Assembly: GCA_007988745.1 (NCBI GenBank)
Contig: BJUT01000029.1
Span: forward strand, 1 to 50,784
DNA length: 50,784 nt
Reading direction: 5' to 3'
From: Pseudoalteromonas atlantica
GTDB lineage: Bacteria; Pseudomonadota; Gammaproteobacteria; Enterobacterales; Alteromonadaceae
Part shown: piece after piece, positions 8,856 through 18,206 of the stretch
How positions within the stretch are numbered: position 1 is the first letter of the stretch
Layout of the letters: each line of letters opens with the position of its first letter
Made by a program: the position numbers and the translations under genes
The notes under the pieces: generated by a model
What the model was told of the DNA's origin: nothing
The model's database searches: none
What the model saw: the letters and a program-made list of their open reading frames with translations, nothing else

Positions 8856-10826
8856 TTAGCCAAATAAACCTTTTAGTTTATCTTTAACTTTGTCCTTGGC
8901 TTTTTCTTTTGCTTTCTCTTTGGCGTCATCCAGCTTTTGCTTTGCTTCATCTTTAAGCGCGTTGCTTACATCTAGCTTAAAGCCAACGTCATGAAATGGG
9001 CCTTCTATACGCAGTGGGATTTTAAAGCCTGTACTATCATCTGTAGTGCCTTGCCCTTCAATCGAATCAACAATGCCGGTCACTAAGCGATAATCAACAT
9101 TGGTTTTAGGCAAATCTACATCGCCCTCACCTGTAATACGAATAAGTGGGCTCATCAGCGATAGGTCGTTATTACGGCCCACGCCATTAGTAAAGTTAAA
9201 GCTACCTGTGAGCGCAGAAAAATCTGTTTGCTCTGATTCTTCAAAGCCTGTATCTAACCCTTCACTCACAGCTCCAAGGTTACCCGTAATAAGCTCTTTG
9301 CCTTTGCGAACCATTTCAGCCACGTTTGCGCCTTTAACAGCACCATCGGCAAATTCAAAGCCAACCTTACCATTTAATGCATTAATAAAGGTTTTTTGAC
9401 TTTGCCCAGTTGTGGTTAAATTCCAATTTAATGACCCTTTACCCATGAGCTTATCAAAGCCAGCTGCATCAGTGAGTAACGGTTGTGCGTCTATGTCGGC
9501 TAAATCAAAATTTGTGCTTATTTTATACGGCGTTTGCTGCGCATTTATGTTGATAACTCCTTTACCAGTGCCCTCATATGCTTTAAAGCTATCTAAGCTT
9601 AATTTAGCAACGCTGTTGTTTAAATCGACTGTAAATTGATTAGCACCTAGCTCAATATCGTTAGCTTTTAAACCGCTTGAGCGAATAACTACATTAGCAT
9701 TAAGTGCATTTAATGCGCTTAAATCAATTTTAGTATCGTCCCAAACAATCGGCTGCGCGGCTTTAGGTTCTTCGCTTTGCGGCGCTTGCTGCTTAGCGAC
9801 TGCCTCCGGTAAGTAGGGATTCAAATCAAGCATACCTAGGTCTATATCAGCATTAACCGCTAGTTTATTGCCTAAGTTTACTTCACTTTTTCCTTTAATC
9901 TCTAATTCATCTAGGGTAGCAATCAGCTCTTCTAAGTTAAACGTATCATCTATAAGATGCATTTTACCGTTTACACTAAACGCATTAAATGCATTTTCTT
10001 TAGCGTTTAAGTCTACCCCTTGCCAAGTTGCTAGCTCCTTAACAGAGTCGCCACTTAGCGCTAACTCGCCTTTTATATCTTTACCTTGGCGAGCAATACT
10101 GCCGTTAAAAGTAAGATCGACCAAGCGAGAGTCTACGCTTTGAGTAACCTCAAACGTCGCCCCTTCAATTGCCTTTGCCGGCGTATCAAGTTTTACATCA
10201 AGCTCAAAGCGCTCTTGCATATATGTAATGCCGCCTTTGATCTCTAGTGTTTTACGTAGTGAAGGAAGTAAAATAGCCAATTCCAAGTCACTAATTTGTT
10301 GTTTAGCGCCTGTTTGCCCATCTAGGTAAGTAAACGTACCACCGTAAATAGCCACTTCACCTAACTCTATATCAAAGTTCTCTGGTAGTTTAACAGCCTC
10401 ACCTGATTGAGTTTGCTCTTGCGGCTGCTCTGCTACAGCATCAAACAACTGCCAGTTAGCTTTACCGTTTTTATCAGTTTCTAATAAAATATTGGGCTCG
10501 TTAATAACAAACTTATCAAGTTTGAATTCGCCGCCAAATAACGATAACCATGGTATATGCACAGCTAATTGCTCCATACTTGCCATGTCGTCGCGCGAGC
10601 CTGTCTGCATGTTTGCAAAGTGTACATCGTTAAGCTCTAACTTTAATGCAGGAAATACACTAAGCGTTTTATCACCTTTAATAGTAAGTGTGCGCCCTGT
10701 TGTTTTTTCAACCTGTTCAGATACTTTATTAAAAATAGTATCGGTTGGGATTAAAAACGGAGCGGCAATAATTAACGCAATACAAAGTAAGAGTATTACA
10801 CCAACAATTTTGAGTAAGGTCTTCAT
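8856..10826 (-). CDS. AsmA-family protein
   Basis: AsmA-family proteins are inner-membrane-anchored proteins with a large periplasmic domain, linked to phospholipid transport to the outer membrane. The 656-residue product starts MKTLLKIVGVILLLCIALII, one N-terminal membrane helix. An AsmA N-terminal domain follows (TGRTLTIKGDKTLSVFPALKLEL), a repetitive beta-rich middle and a C-terminal AsmA_2-type region (GKGSLNWNLTTTGQ). The tail is highly charged and lysine-rich (residues about 625-653). I start at 10826 because an AGGA lies about five bases upstream; the ATG two codons earlier overlaps that site. It is AsmA-like by recognition; the exact paralog (AsmA, YhjG or other) is not resolved. Confidence 0.88.
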   Translation of the reverse strand: MKTLLKIVGVILLLCIALIIAAPFLIPTDTIFNKVSEQVEKTTGRTLTIKGDKTLSVFPALKLELNDVHFANMQTGSRDDMASMEQLAVHIPWLSLFGGEFKLDKFVINEPNILLETDKNGKANWQLFDAVAEQPQEQTQSGEAVKLPENFDIELGEVAIYGGTFTYLDGQTGAKQQISDLELAILLPSLRKTLEIKGGITYMQERFELDVKLDTPAKAIEGATFEVTQSVDSRLVDLTFNGSIARQGKDIKGELALSGDSVKELATWQGVDLNAKENAFNAFSVNGKMHLIDDTFNLEELIATLDELEIKGKSEVNLGNKLAVNADIDLGMLDLNPYLPEAVAKQQAPQSEEPKAAQPIVWDDTKIDLSALNALNANVVIRSSGLKANDIELGANQFTVDLNNSVAKLSLDSFKAYEGTGKGVININAQQTPYKISTNFDLADIDAQPLLTDAAGFDKLMGKGSLNWNLTTTGQSQKTFINALNGKVGFEFADGAVKGANVAEMVRKGKELITGNLGAVSEGLDTGFEESEQTDFSALTGSFNFTNGVGRNNDLSLMSPLIRITGEGDVDLPKTNVDYRLVTGIVDSIEGQGTTDDSTGFKIPLRIEGPFHDVGFKLDVSNALKDEAKQKLDDAKEKAKEKAKDKVKDKLKGLFG

Positions 10827-11137
10827 GATCATCCTTTCAAACGTGCAAATAATGTTCTTATCATAGCGAGTGTTAGCTTTAAAATCATTGTCGTTGTGAC
10901 AAAAAAGCACTTTATTGTAATTTATTTAATTTGAAATGAATTTATGCTTAAAAGTAAACGTTGCGAAATTGGTGACTAAAAGTAAAGCTCATCAAGTTTA
11001 AATCTAACCAAGTATTAAACCCTACAACATTGCATCCCTTGAATTGTTAGGTATGATGCACGGCCCTGTTGCTATTGGCGTATTTGCGCTAAAATAAAGC
11101 AGCTAAAAAATGTATCTACTCGGAGACTCTACAAGGC
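10827..11137. other. Divergent intergenic region without a gene
   Basis: This 311-base AT-rich gap separates the divergent AsmA gene and the 387-residue protein gene. It must hold promoters for both. I see possible -10-like hexamers (for example TAAAAT near 11090-11096 on the plus strand) but no pair that I would call. No RNA gene or clear repeat is visible. Confidence 0.5.
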
Positions 11138-12301
11138 ATGAAAAAACTGCTAATTTCACCGTCAAAAATGGCGCTAGGCGAACAAGAAAGTCAAATTTAC
11201 CAAAACATCTTGAAGCAAGCTTCAGAACTAAGCCTAAACCTAATGGCCGTGAAAGTAGAAAACCACCCAGAGGATTTTTTAGGCTGGTGTTACGAGCTAC
11301 TAAGTGCAAGTAAAGACCGTATAAATTACGATTTACTAGAGCCACAACAACTGCCAGTTTTAAAAAAGCTGCACGACCAGCTAACCTCAGCAATTAGCTT
11401 TTTACAGCTTAAAACACTACGTGTAGCACCTTGGCCTGTTATTAGTATGTTTGTAGAGCAACATAAAAAACTTATTGCACTGGACGAACAGCTTCGCCTT
11501 ACCACGTATTTGCACAGCATTCGTGAGCAAGCACTAAAAGATATGATCCCAGAGGATTTACTGGCATTTAGTGGTAAACACACTGCCACGCTCGACCCAA
11601 GCACCTATAACTTTGATGTTGAATGGTTCGCATCAACAAAAAGTGCAAAGGGTTTTCATCAAATGCTAGCCGACTTGCCTGGCGCGTTTGACGATGCACT
11701 TGCTAACATCCCGCTTGAAGGTGATGTGAGCGAAGCTGATTACCAACAGTTTGTTGTTGCTTATTTACTTGCCTTTAACGGTAGCGATGAAAAGCCAACC
11801 CTTGCTCCTGCTACACGTTTATTAGCAATGCGCCGCCCCGATGTGTTTACGCCGATTAGTAATAGCCGTCTTGATGCATTATGCGCAGCTTTAGGTATTA
11901 CAAAATTAAACAATCGCGACTTTGAGCGCTACTGGCAAGATATAGTACAAAGCATTCATGCTATGTCGTGGTTTAAAATGGCTAATGGCAGCAATGAACT
12001 AGAAGAGCAACTAGTTAGTATAAAAGCGTTATTACCGTGCTTTTTTTACTATGCAGATGCCAGCACGGCCGACAACTCAAATTATATTAAGTTATTAAAT
12101 AAACCTAAACGCAGCACAACAAGTGCCGGAAAACCACAGCGTAGAGGTAAAGAGTCAGCCGAAATACTTGTAGACCGTGCACTTGCAGCCGATGACATTC
12201 CCGAGCATATTCGTAGCAAACGCGACTCTATTATTAGCGAAGTACAAAAAGGCCGCGGAGTAAACGAAACAATTAGTCTTATGCGCACTATATTTGGCTA
12301 A
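11138..12301 (+). CDS. Unrecognised 387-residue cytoplasmic protein
   Basis: I do not recognise this family. The protein lacks a signal peptide and membrane segments and looks mostly helical. It has a long N-terminal helical region, a central block (RRPDVFTPISNSRLDALC, near residues 230-248) followed by FERYWQDIVQSIHAMSWF, and a basic linker (KPKRSTTSAGKPQRRGKES). A C-terminal helical tail ends LMRTIFG. The ATG at 11138 has only AAGG one base away, with a GGAG about 13 bases upstream, so the start is uncertain. It stands alone, divergent from AsmA and followed by a hairpin, so the context gives no function. Codon use is like that of its neighbours. Confidence 0.8.
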   Translation: MKKLLISPSKMALGEQESQIYQNILKQASELSLNLMAVKVENHPEDFLGWCYELLSASKDRINYDLLEPQQLPVLKKLHDQLTSAISFLQLKTLRVAPWPVISMFVEQHKKLIALDEQLRLTTYLHSIREQALKDMIPEDLLAFSGKHTATLDPSTYNFDVEWFASTKSAKGFHQMLADLPGAFDDALANIPLEGDVSEADYQQFVVAYLLAFNGSDEKPTLAPATRLLAMRRPDVFTPISNSRLDALCAALGITKLNNRDFERYWQDIVQSIHAMSWFKMANGSNELEEQLVSIKALLPCFFYYADASTADNSNYIKLLNKPKRSTTSAGKPQRRGKESAEILVDRALAADDIPEHIRSKRDSIISEVQKGRGVNETISLMRTIFG

Positions 12302-12326
12302 ATTTACCTAACCTAGCTGTATTTTT

Positions 12327-12371
12327 CTGGTGCAGTTAGGTTAACTTATGCACCAGCAGTGTGCGTTTTTT
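12327..12371 (+). terminator. Possible terminator after the 387-residue protein gene
   Basis: CTGGTGCA (12327-12334) pairs with TGCACCAG (12349-12356) around a 14-base loop, and a run of seven T follows nine bases later. The distance to the T run is long for a classic terminator, so this is tentative. Confidence 0.45.
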
Positions 12372-12578
12372 TATTAACCTCCTCAATCATTCCCTCTTCT
12401 AAAACTTCTCAACATATTGTTTTATAAAAGTAAAAAACCAGTTTTATAGAAATTATTTTAAGCTGGCACATACAGTGCAATTGCATTCCCAGTTAAACAA
12501 TAAAACACCGCCAGTCAAAGGGTTGCCAATAAGAGAATAAAAACCTAGGCGATAAAAATCATATAACGGGAAATGGAC

Positions 12579-13265
12579 ATGCTAAAACTAAAAAAAACCA
12601 TCGCAATTAGCGCAATAGCTTTATTAGGTGCTACATCTTTAACATCAACAGCCGTACATGCAGAAGTAACAGCAAACGCAGCGGCTACGTCTAACTACTT
12701 ATGGCGTGGTCAAGAGCAAACTGGGGGCGATGCTGCTATTTCTGGCGGTATTGATTACGCTGACGAGTCAGGCTTTTATGTAGGTACTTGGGCATCAAAT
12801 GCTTCATGGGCCGATGAAATGACTTACGAGCTTGATGTTTACGCGGGTTTTGGTGGCGATATTAACGACACATTTAGCTACGATGTAGGTTACATTTATT
12901 ACGCTTACCCAGATGCAGCTTCTGAGGCAGATGCTGATTTCTCTGAAATTTACGGTAGCATCAGCGCAGAAGGTTTCACCTTTGGCGCTGCAATCCTTGC
13001 CACTTCAGCGGCAGATGGCGATGGCACCGACTTTGGCGATTCATTATACCTAAATGCCGATTACAGCTTTGCTGTTGGCAGCAATGGTACTGAGGTTGCG
13101 CTGCACTTAGGTCACTACTCTGGTGACTTTATAGGTGATGATAATATTATTGATTACGGTATCTCTGTATCAAAAGATGGTTTTACTTTTGGCGTATCTG
13201 ACACCGACATGGATGAGTCAGATGTTAAAGTTTACGTAGGCTACGCTGTAGACTTTACGCTTTAA
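12579..13265 (+). CDS. TorF-family putative porin (Gcw_chp domain)
   Basis: This is a small outer-membrane beta-barrel candidate. The N-terminus MLKLKKTIAISAIALLGATS has a Sec signal, cut probably after VHA near residue 28. The mature start (EVTANAAATSNYLWRGQEQ, SGGIDYADESGFYVGTWASN) is the hallmark of the TIGR02001/Gcw_chp family. The strands are short and rich in Gly, Tyr and Asp, and the last residues (VDFTL) end in a hydrophobic position as in many barrels. I prefer the ATG at 12579, seven bases after GGGA, over the one at 12573. No transport substrate can be inferred. A terminator follows. Confidence 0.82.
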   Translation: MLKLKKTIAISAIALLGATSLTSTAVHAEVTANAAATSNYLWRGQEQTGGDAAISGGIDYADESGFYVGTWASNASWADEMTYELDVYAGFGGDINDTFSYDVGYIYYAYPDAASEADADFSEIYGSISAEGFTFGAAILATSAADGDGTDFGDSLYLNADYSFAVGSNGTEVALHLGHYSGDFIGDDNIIDYGISVSKDGFTFGVSDTDMDESDVKVYVGYAVDFTL

Positions 13266-13293
13266 AACAAAATGTGTTACTTGCTGCAACACT

Positions 13294-13319
13294 AAGGGCC
13301 TTTTGGCCCTTTTCTCGTT
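13294..13319 (+). terminator. Rho-independent terminator after the TorF-like gene
   Basis: AAGGGCC (13294-13300) pairs with GGCCCTT (13305-13311) around TTTT and is followed by a T-rich tail. It lies 29 bases past the stop codon. Confidence 0.85.
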
Positions 13320-13487
13320 TAGGGCACCTAAATACTCACAGCGCCTTTTAAATTTTAGCGACTAAAGCACCTTACTATAAAACACACTTCGGTTAATCGC
13401 CGAGCTCCTCGCTGCTATTACCTCTTTTTACCAATATGCTAATTCGCTTTATTAAGCTTTAATCCGCATTGCTATTAGCAATTCGCT

Positions 13488-13518
13488 AAAACAAAAAAGG
13501 CCGCATTAAAGGCGGCCT
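13488..13518 (-). terminator. Rho-independent terminator of the permease-peptidase operon
   Basis: On the minus strand AGGCCGC (13518-13512) pairs with GCGGCCT (13504-13498), followed by TTTTTTGTTTT. It is 34 bases past the stop of the 1192-residue fusion gene and ends the two-gene ABC operon. Confidence 0.9.
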
Positions 13519-13531
13519 TTCAGTTAATTAC

Positions 13532-13552
13532 TAATCGTTAATCGTTAATCGT
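13532..13552. repeat. Three perfect TAATCGT heptamers
   Basis: The heptamer TAATCGT occurs three times in tandem and runs into the stop codon of the minus-strand fusion gene. It is probably replication slippage. No function is suggested. Confidence 0.8.
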
Positions 13553-16500
13553 TAAAACTTAGCTAGGTTGTTTTTACTGTCTTTATCTACAAGCTTAATG
13601 TACGGGTCTACCCCCGCGTACAATGGCTTTTCTTTTACTTTTAGCTCAATAGTATTAGTACCAGAGACTATTTGATGCTTTTGCGAGTAAATCACAAAGT
13701 CTTCAGCGAGAAGGTTTTCAGGATCATCGCTAAATAATGCAATATCAATTAGCTCATCGAGTGGCTGCTCGGTTTCTTCACCTTGTCCATCGGCATGCTG
13801 CTTAATTGCTTCAACGCTCAGTGTTACTGTGTATAAACCTTCGCTATCAACATCATCTGTAACCGACACTGCTTTCATTTCAAGCTCATAAAGCGTTATG
13901 TATTTAAACTGATCATCAATAAAACGTTGTTCAGCTTGTGTTGTATCTCGCTTTAAATAACTAAGTAAATCAAGTGTGGTTGGGTATGGCGTTGCCTGGT
14001 ATTTAAACTCATTCAAAAATGCTTTAAGTGCGGCATTTAAGCGCTCTTCACCTAATCGGTCATACAAAGCCATCATCGTAACTGAGCCTTTATTGTAATG
14101 AAGATATTGTTGCGACTGTGTTTTATATAGTGGCATTTCTTCAAAGGCTTCGCCTGTGCGGCCCATTAAGTATTTATCTAACTCGTACTTTAAGAATTTA
14201 CGAAGCTTCTCGGCGCCAAAGCGTTTTTTTAGCACCATAAGCGCACTGTATTGGGAGAGCGATTCAGAAATAACGGCGCTGCCTTCTACATTAGCCCCGG
14301 ATACTTGATGCCCCCACCATTGGTGTGCAACTTCATGTGCGGTTACATAGTAAGGTAGGTCAACTTTACTCTCATCTCTTAAGTCTGTAATAAAGCCAAT
14401 ACTTTCTGAGTAAGGTACCGTATTGGCAAAACTTTGCGCAAATGAGCGATACTTAGGAAACTCAATAATACGTAACTGCTTATGCTGATATGGCCCAAAG
14501 GCTTGCGTGTAGTAATCTATTGAGTCTTGTACCGACTCAATCATACGGTCAACATTCCATGCATGATCTTTGTGGTAGTACACCTCAATATTTACACCGT
14601 TGTGCTCAACCTTTTTACTTTCAAGCTCTGCCGAAAGCACAGAATAAAAGTTTAAAATAGGCGCATCCATTTCATAAACAAAAGTACGTCGTCCGTCTTT
14701 TACACTCTCACTTTTTAAATAACCGGGTGTAATAGCAAATTGTGACTCATCGGTGGTTACTGTTGCCTTGTAGTTTATAAAGCCATTAGCAGGCCCAAAC
14801 TCATTTTGCGTATAATAGCGGCTGTCTTCTAGTTTATGTGCACGTTCAAGCTCGGGTAAATCGTGCTTACGGCGCTCATACTTATCCGCAATTTGAAAAT
14901 ACTTTTGATAACCAAAATTTGGTAATAATTCTCCATTATTTACAAATGTACCATTGTGCACGAGTTGAGTATCAGAGCCTCTATCAACAAAGCCGTCGTG
15001 TTCACGAGTAACAGAAAGCTCACCTTCGCGTACTTCATTAGGCATTAGCGGTTGTTCAAACTCAAACCATACCATGCCAAAATCGGTTAAACGCTCAACT
15101 ATTTTTCCGCCCGCCATTTTTACATCCCAGCTTTTAGATTGGCTAGGCTCGTTAATTAACACACGGGTTATTGGCTCGTTTGCGGTATTGGTAAACTTAA
15201 TTTTAGCCACGGCATTTAAAGCACGTTTTTTAGGATAAATATCAATGTGTAAATCAACATCAGTTATTATTGGCAGTGGCAAGTCTTTGTATTGTGAGAA
15301 CTCTTGCTCATACCTTACTTGTAGCGCTTCGTTATCATCACTTGTTACAAACTCATTGATTACACGGGTGTTGTAATAAATGTTATAACCCGCGCCCACA
15401 AATACCAATAAACTTATAACGGCTGCAATCTGGCCTTTTAAAGACATGTTGTAACGCACTAAAGATAAACGCGTACGCAATGTTTGCGATGGACCACGAT
15501 GCCATAAAGCAAACCCTACAATAGCTAAAAACACACTCAATGCACCCCAATATACGGTATACCAATGCGCGCCTTGTAAAAAATGCCCGTAACCGTTTAT
15601 GTCTGAATACGGTACGCTGCTACTTTGTGAAAAATGATACATATGATGCTCAAACCCGTAAGCACCCATTACCATTTGAGCAATGTAATACAGAATAAAT
15701 AAACCCATACCTATGTATTTATTAGGGCTAATTATTTGTAAAAAGAACGCCAAAATAGCCATCATAATTAAAGGCAATAATGTAAGGTAACCCAACCTAA
15801 ATAAGTACTGGCCAAGCTCTAAGTTAAATTGCCCCTTAAATAGTTGCACCGCAATGGTAAACATCATACCTACTAAATAAAGGCCACAAACCGCAGTGAT
15901 TAGCGCAATAATTTTAGATACCCAAAACACACTGTTATGCACCGGGTAGCTGTCAACAATATCGCCCATACCACTGTGGCGTTCTCGCCAAACCAGCTCT
16001 GCGCTGTAATAAGCAATAATAATAAACATAAATATAGCGGAGGCGTTTTGAATAATGCCCACCATGTTTTGTGTGAGCGGCCAATCTGTTGTGCCATATG
16101 CGCCAATAGGCGCAAAAAGTGGTGCGAGTAACGTAATAATACTGACACCCGCTAAAATCATAAAAGGAGCACTTAATATAACCTGCTTAAGCTCAAATAA
16201 GCTGCGCATTACTAATTGCGATTGCGTATTGACCCCTTTTGACTTGTAATTTTTAGCGCTGCTAATAAGTGCTGCTTGTTTATTTTTTACAAACGTAGAG
16301 ACAGCAAATTGCTTTTTCTGTTTTTTAGTGACTACGCGATTAGCTAACTTTCCGAGGCCAAAAAACATCGCTAAACTTATTGCTACCCATAAAATACGGT
16401 TAATTAAAAAATCGCCCGAAAGCGTCAACACTTCAGTATTTTTATCACTTACAGTCCAGTAACGGGTTAAGTCAATTAACGACCCAGTGCCAAATGGGTC

Positions 16501-17130
16501 TGCGTAAACAACAATATTTCTAAACGCTAAATCGTCAAAATAGATACTCGCCAATTGGTAGCTTATATAGATCACCACGGCCGTTACATATACCGCCATT
16601 ATGGTTTTAAAATAAACCGCCACACTATTAAAAATAGCACTGAGCACCAATAAGCTTGGCACCGCTAAATATAAAAAAGGCGCAGCGTAATATATAAACT
16701 TATTAGGGCCTACTAGCTCACTATCAAGCCAGCCAACCAACAAGCCAAACTGAGACCCCAAAAATACGCCTAGTGGCACGCTTAAAAACACGATAAGTAC
16801 AACTAAGTAAGAACCAAAAAAACGCCCTGATTGATAAGCAAGCGGGTTAACGGGCTTACTAAACACCAGCTCATCCATTTTGGTCTCGCTGTTGCGAATC
16901 GCTGAGCTTGCAACAAAGTTAACCACTAAAAACATAGCAAGCGTACAAAAGGTAACCGTTAAAACCATAATGGTATAAGGCGAGTTCATATGAACATTAG
17001 CCCCACCTAGCGGAAACTTACTACTGGAGCTTATAAAAAACGCCATAAAAAAGAATATTAATGAGGTCACATAAAACGAAGGCTGGCGCACAAAATAGCG
17101 CAGCTCAAACGCGAGCATATTAAAAAACAT
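13552..17130 (-). CDS. ABC-2 type permease fused to an M1-family metallopeptidase
   Basis: The protein has 1192 residues. The first half has two blocks of membrane helices (about residues 15-260 and 315-590) of the ABC-2 permease type. A beta-rich N-terminal aminopeptidase-like domain follows (about 610-880), then a gluzincin catalytic domain with HEVAHQWWGHQ at 932-942. His932 and His936 are zinc ligands and Glu933 the catalytic base. The third ligand is probably Glu956 in SESLSQYSALM, which leaves 19 residues after the HEXXH, one more than classical M1. The catalytic part should face the periplasm or the outer leaflet. It starts nine bases after the ATPase gene and has a GGGGG-type ribosome binding site, so the two form one operon. 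Such fusions are known as ABC permease/M1 aminopeptidase proteins; the substrate is unknown. Confidence 0.88.
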   Translation of the reverse strand: MFFNMLAFELRYFVRQPSFYVTSLIFFFMAFFISSSSKFPLGGANVHMNSPYTIMVLTVTFCTLAMFLVVNFVASSAIRNSETKMDELVFSKPVNPLAYQSGRFFGSYLVVLIVFLSVPLGVFLGSQFGLLVGWLDSELVGPNKFIYYAAPFLYLAVPSLLVLSAIFNSVAVYFKTIMAVYVTAVVIYISYQLASIYFDDLAFRNIVVYADPFGTGSLIDLTRYWTVSDKNTEVLTLSGDFLINRILWVAISLAMFFGLGKLANRVVTKKQKKQFAVSTFVKNKQAALISSAKNYKSKGVNTQSQLVMRSLFELKQVILSAPFMILAGVSIITLLAPLFAPIGAYGTTDWPLTQNMVGIIQNASAIFMFIIIAYYSAELVWRERHSGMGDIVDSYPVHNSVFWVSKIIALITAVCGLYLVGMMFTIAVQLFKGQFNLELGQYLFRLGYLTLLPLIMMAILAFFLQIISPNKYIGMGLFILYYIAQMVMGAYGFEHHMYHFSQSSSVPYSDINGYGHFLQGAHWYTVYWGALSVFLAIVGFALWHRGPSQTLRTRLSLVRYNMSLKGQIAAVISLLVFVGAGYNIYYNTRVINEFVTSDDNEALQVRYEQEFSQYKDLPLPIITDVDLHIDIYPKKRALNAVAKIKFTNTANEPITRVLINEPSQSKSWDVKMAGGKIVERLTDFGMVWFEFEQPLMPNEVREGELSVTREHDGFVDRGSDTQLVHNGTFVNNGELLPNFGYQKYFQIADKYERRKHDLPELERAHKLEDSRYYTQNEFGPANGFINYKATVTTDESQFAITPGYLKSESVKDGRRTFVYEMDAPILNFYSVLSAELESKKVEHNGVNIEVYYHKDHAWNVDRMIESVQDSIDYYTQAFGPYQHKQLRIIEFPKYRSFAQSFANTVPYSESIGFITDLRDESKVDLPYYVTAHEVAHQWWGHQVSGANVEGSAVISESLSQYSALMVLKKRFGAEKLRKFLKYELDKYLMGRTGEAFEEMPLYKTQSQQYLHYNKGSVTMMALYDRLGEERLNAALKAFLNEFKYQATPYPTTLDLLSYLKRDTTQAEQRFIDDQFKYITLYELEMKAVSVTDDVDSEGLYTVTLSVEAIKQHADGQGEETEQPLDELIDIALFSDDPENLLAEDFVIYSQKHQIVSGTNTIELKVKEKPLYAGVDPYIKLVDKDSKNNLAKF

Positions 17131-17139
17131 AGCGCCCCC

Positions 17140-18021
17140 TTATGCTACTTGGCTGTTACGATGATTAAGCAACGTAGAAAAATACACATCTTCTAGGTTT
17201 GCACTGCTGAGCTCAAAACCTTCAGGGGCTTCATTGGCTAATACATGTAATATGGTTTGCCCAGCAAATAAGCGTTTTGAAATAACAGGCAGTTGCGGCT
17301 CAAGCTCTAGTGCTTCTTCTTGGCTCATGGCTTTGCGCCAAATTTGGCCTTGGAGTTTATCGGTAAGGGCAATGGGGTTACCCTCTAATAATATTTTTCC
17401 GCCTGCCAGTACGGCCATGTTTGGGCAAAGCTCTGCCACATCTTCAACAATGTGGGTCGATAATATAACGACTTTTTGCTCGCCTAAGCTTACTAGCAAG
17501 TTATGAAAACGATTTCGCTCTTCAGGATCTAACCCTGCTGTTGGTTCATCAACAATTAGTAAATCAGGGTCACCTAGTAAGGCTTGTGCAATACCAAAAC
17601 GCTGGCGCATACCGCCCGAAAAGCCACTTACCGCTTTTGAGCGATGTTGATATAAATTAGTATGTGCAAGCAAGCCTTCTACCGACTCTTTACGCTCGCC
17701 TTTGTTATGAATGCCCTTTAAAACAGCCATGTGGTCCAGCAAGTCGTAAGCACTAACTCGTGGGTATACACCAAAATCTTGCGGTAGGTAACCTAAACGT
17801 TGGCGCAAAGCCTGTGGGTCTTTAAAAACATCAATACCATCAAAAGTAATTGAACCCGAATCGGCAGATTGCAACGTAGAAATAGTACGCATTAGTGATG
17901 ATTTACCGGCCCCATTTGGCCCAAGCAGCCCAAACATTCCTTTTCCTATAGATAAATCAACACCTTGTAGTGCATGTACGCCATTATCGTAGGTTTTAGA
18001 TAACCCTGTTATTGATAGCAT
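17140..18021 (-). CDS. ABC transporter ATP-binding protein
   Basis: This 293-residue nucleotide-binding subunit powers the permease encoded just downstream. It has the Walker A GPNGAGKS at 34-41, the Q-loop Gln81 (YLPQDFG), the signature FSGGM at 134-138 and the Walker B LLIVDE at 154-159, followed by an H-loop (STHIVED). A C-terminal extension of about 90 residues is typical of ABC-2 exporter ATPases. A GGAAG ribosome binding site lies five bases before the ATG. The ATPase-permease pair is an exporter by family; the cargo is not evident. Confidence 0.93.
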   Translation of the reverse strand: MLSITGLSKTYDNGVHALQGVDLSIGKGMFGLLGPNGAGKSSLMRTISTLQSADSGSITFDGIDVFKDPQALRQRLGYLPQDFGVYPRVSAYDLLDHMAVLKGIHNKGERKESVEGLLAHTNLYQHRSKAVSGFSGGMRQRFGIAQALLGDPDLLIVDEPTAGLDPEERNRFHNLLVSLGEQKVVILSTHIVEDVAELCPNMAVLAGGKILLEGNPIALTDKLQGQIWRKAMSQEEALELEPQLPVISKRLFAGQTILHVLANEAPEGFELSSANLEDVYFSTLLNHRNSQVA

Positions 18022-18206
18022 TTTTACTTCCTTGAATTTTAATAGTTTTTTTATTGCGCTTTTTATATCACATTAAAAAAAGGAACATAAGTTACGCAGT
18101 GGTTAATTTTGTAACAATAAATAAACACGATAGGTAATAATACTTGCCTCGCATTTATTCAGTCGGTATAAAAACCACACACACACTTTATAAGAAGCGT
18201 AAAGCC

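Noticed and set aside
13532..13552. TAATCGT triplet repeat as a CRISPR or regulator array
   Set aside because: Only three seven-base units without spacers, overlapping a stop codon; best seen as slippage.
18144..18206. Longer nitroreductase from a TTG at 18144
   Set aside because: The added residues are not part of the family and the internal ATG at 18207 begins the conserved region; no ribosome binding site precedes the TTG.
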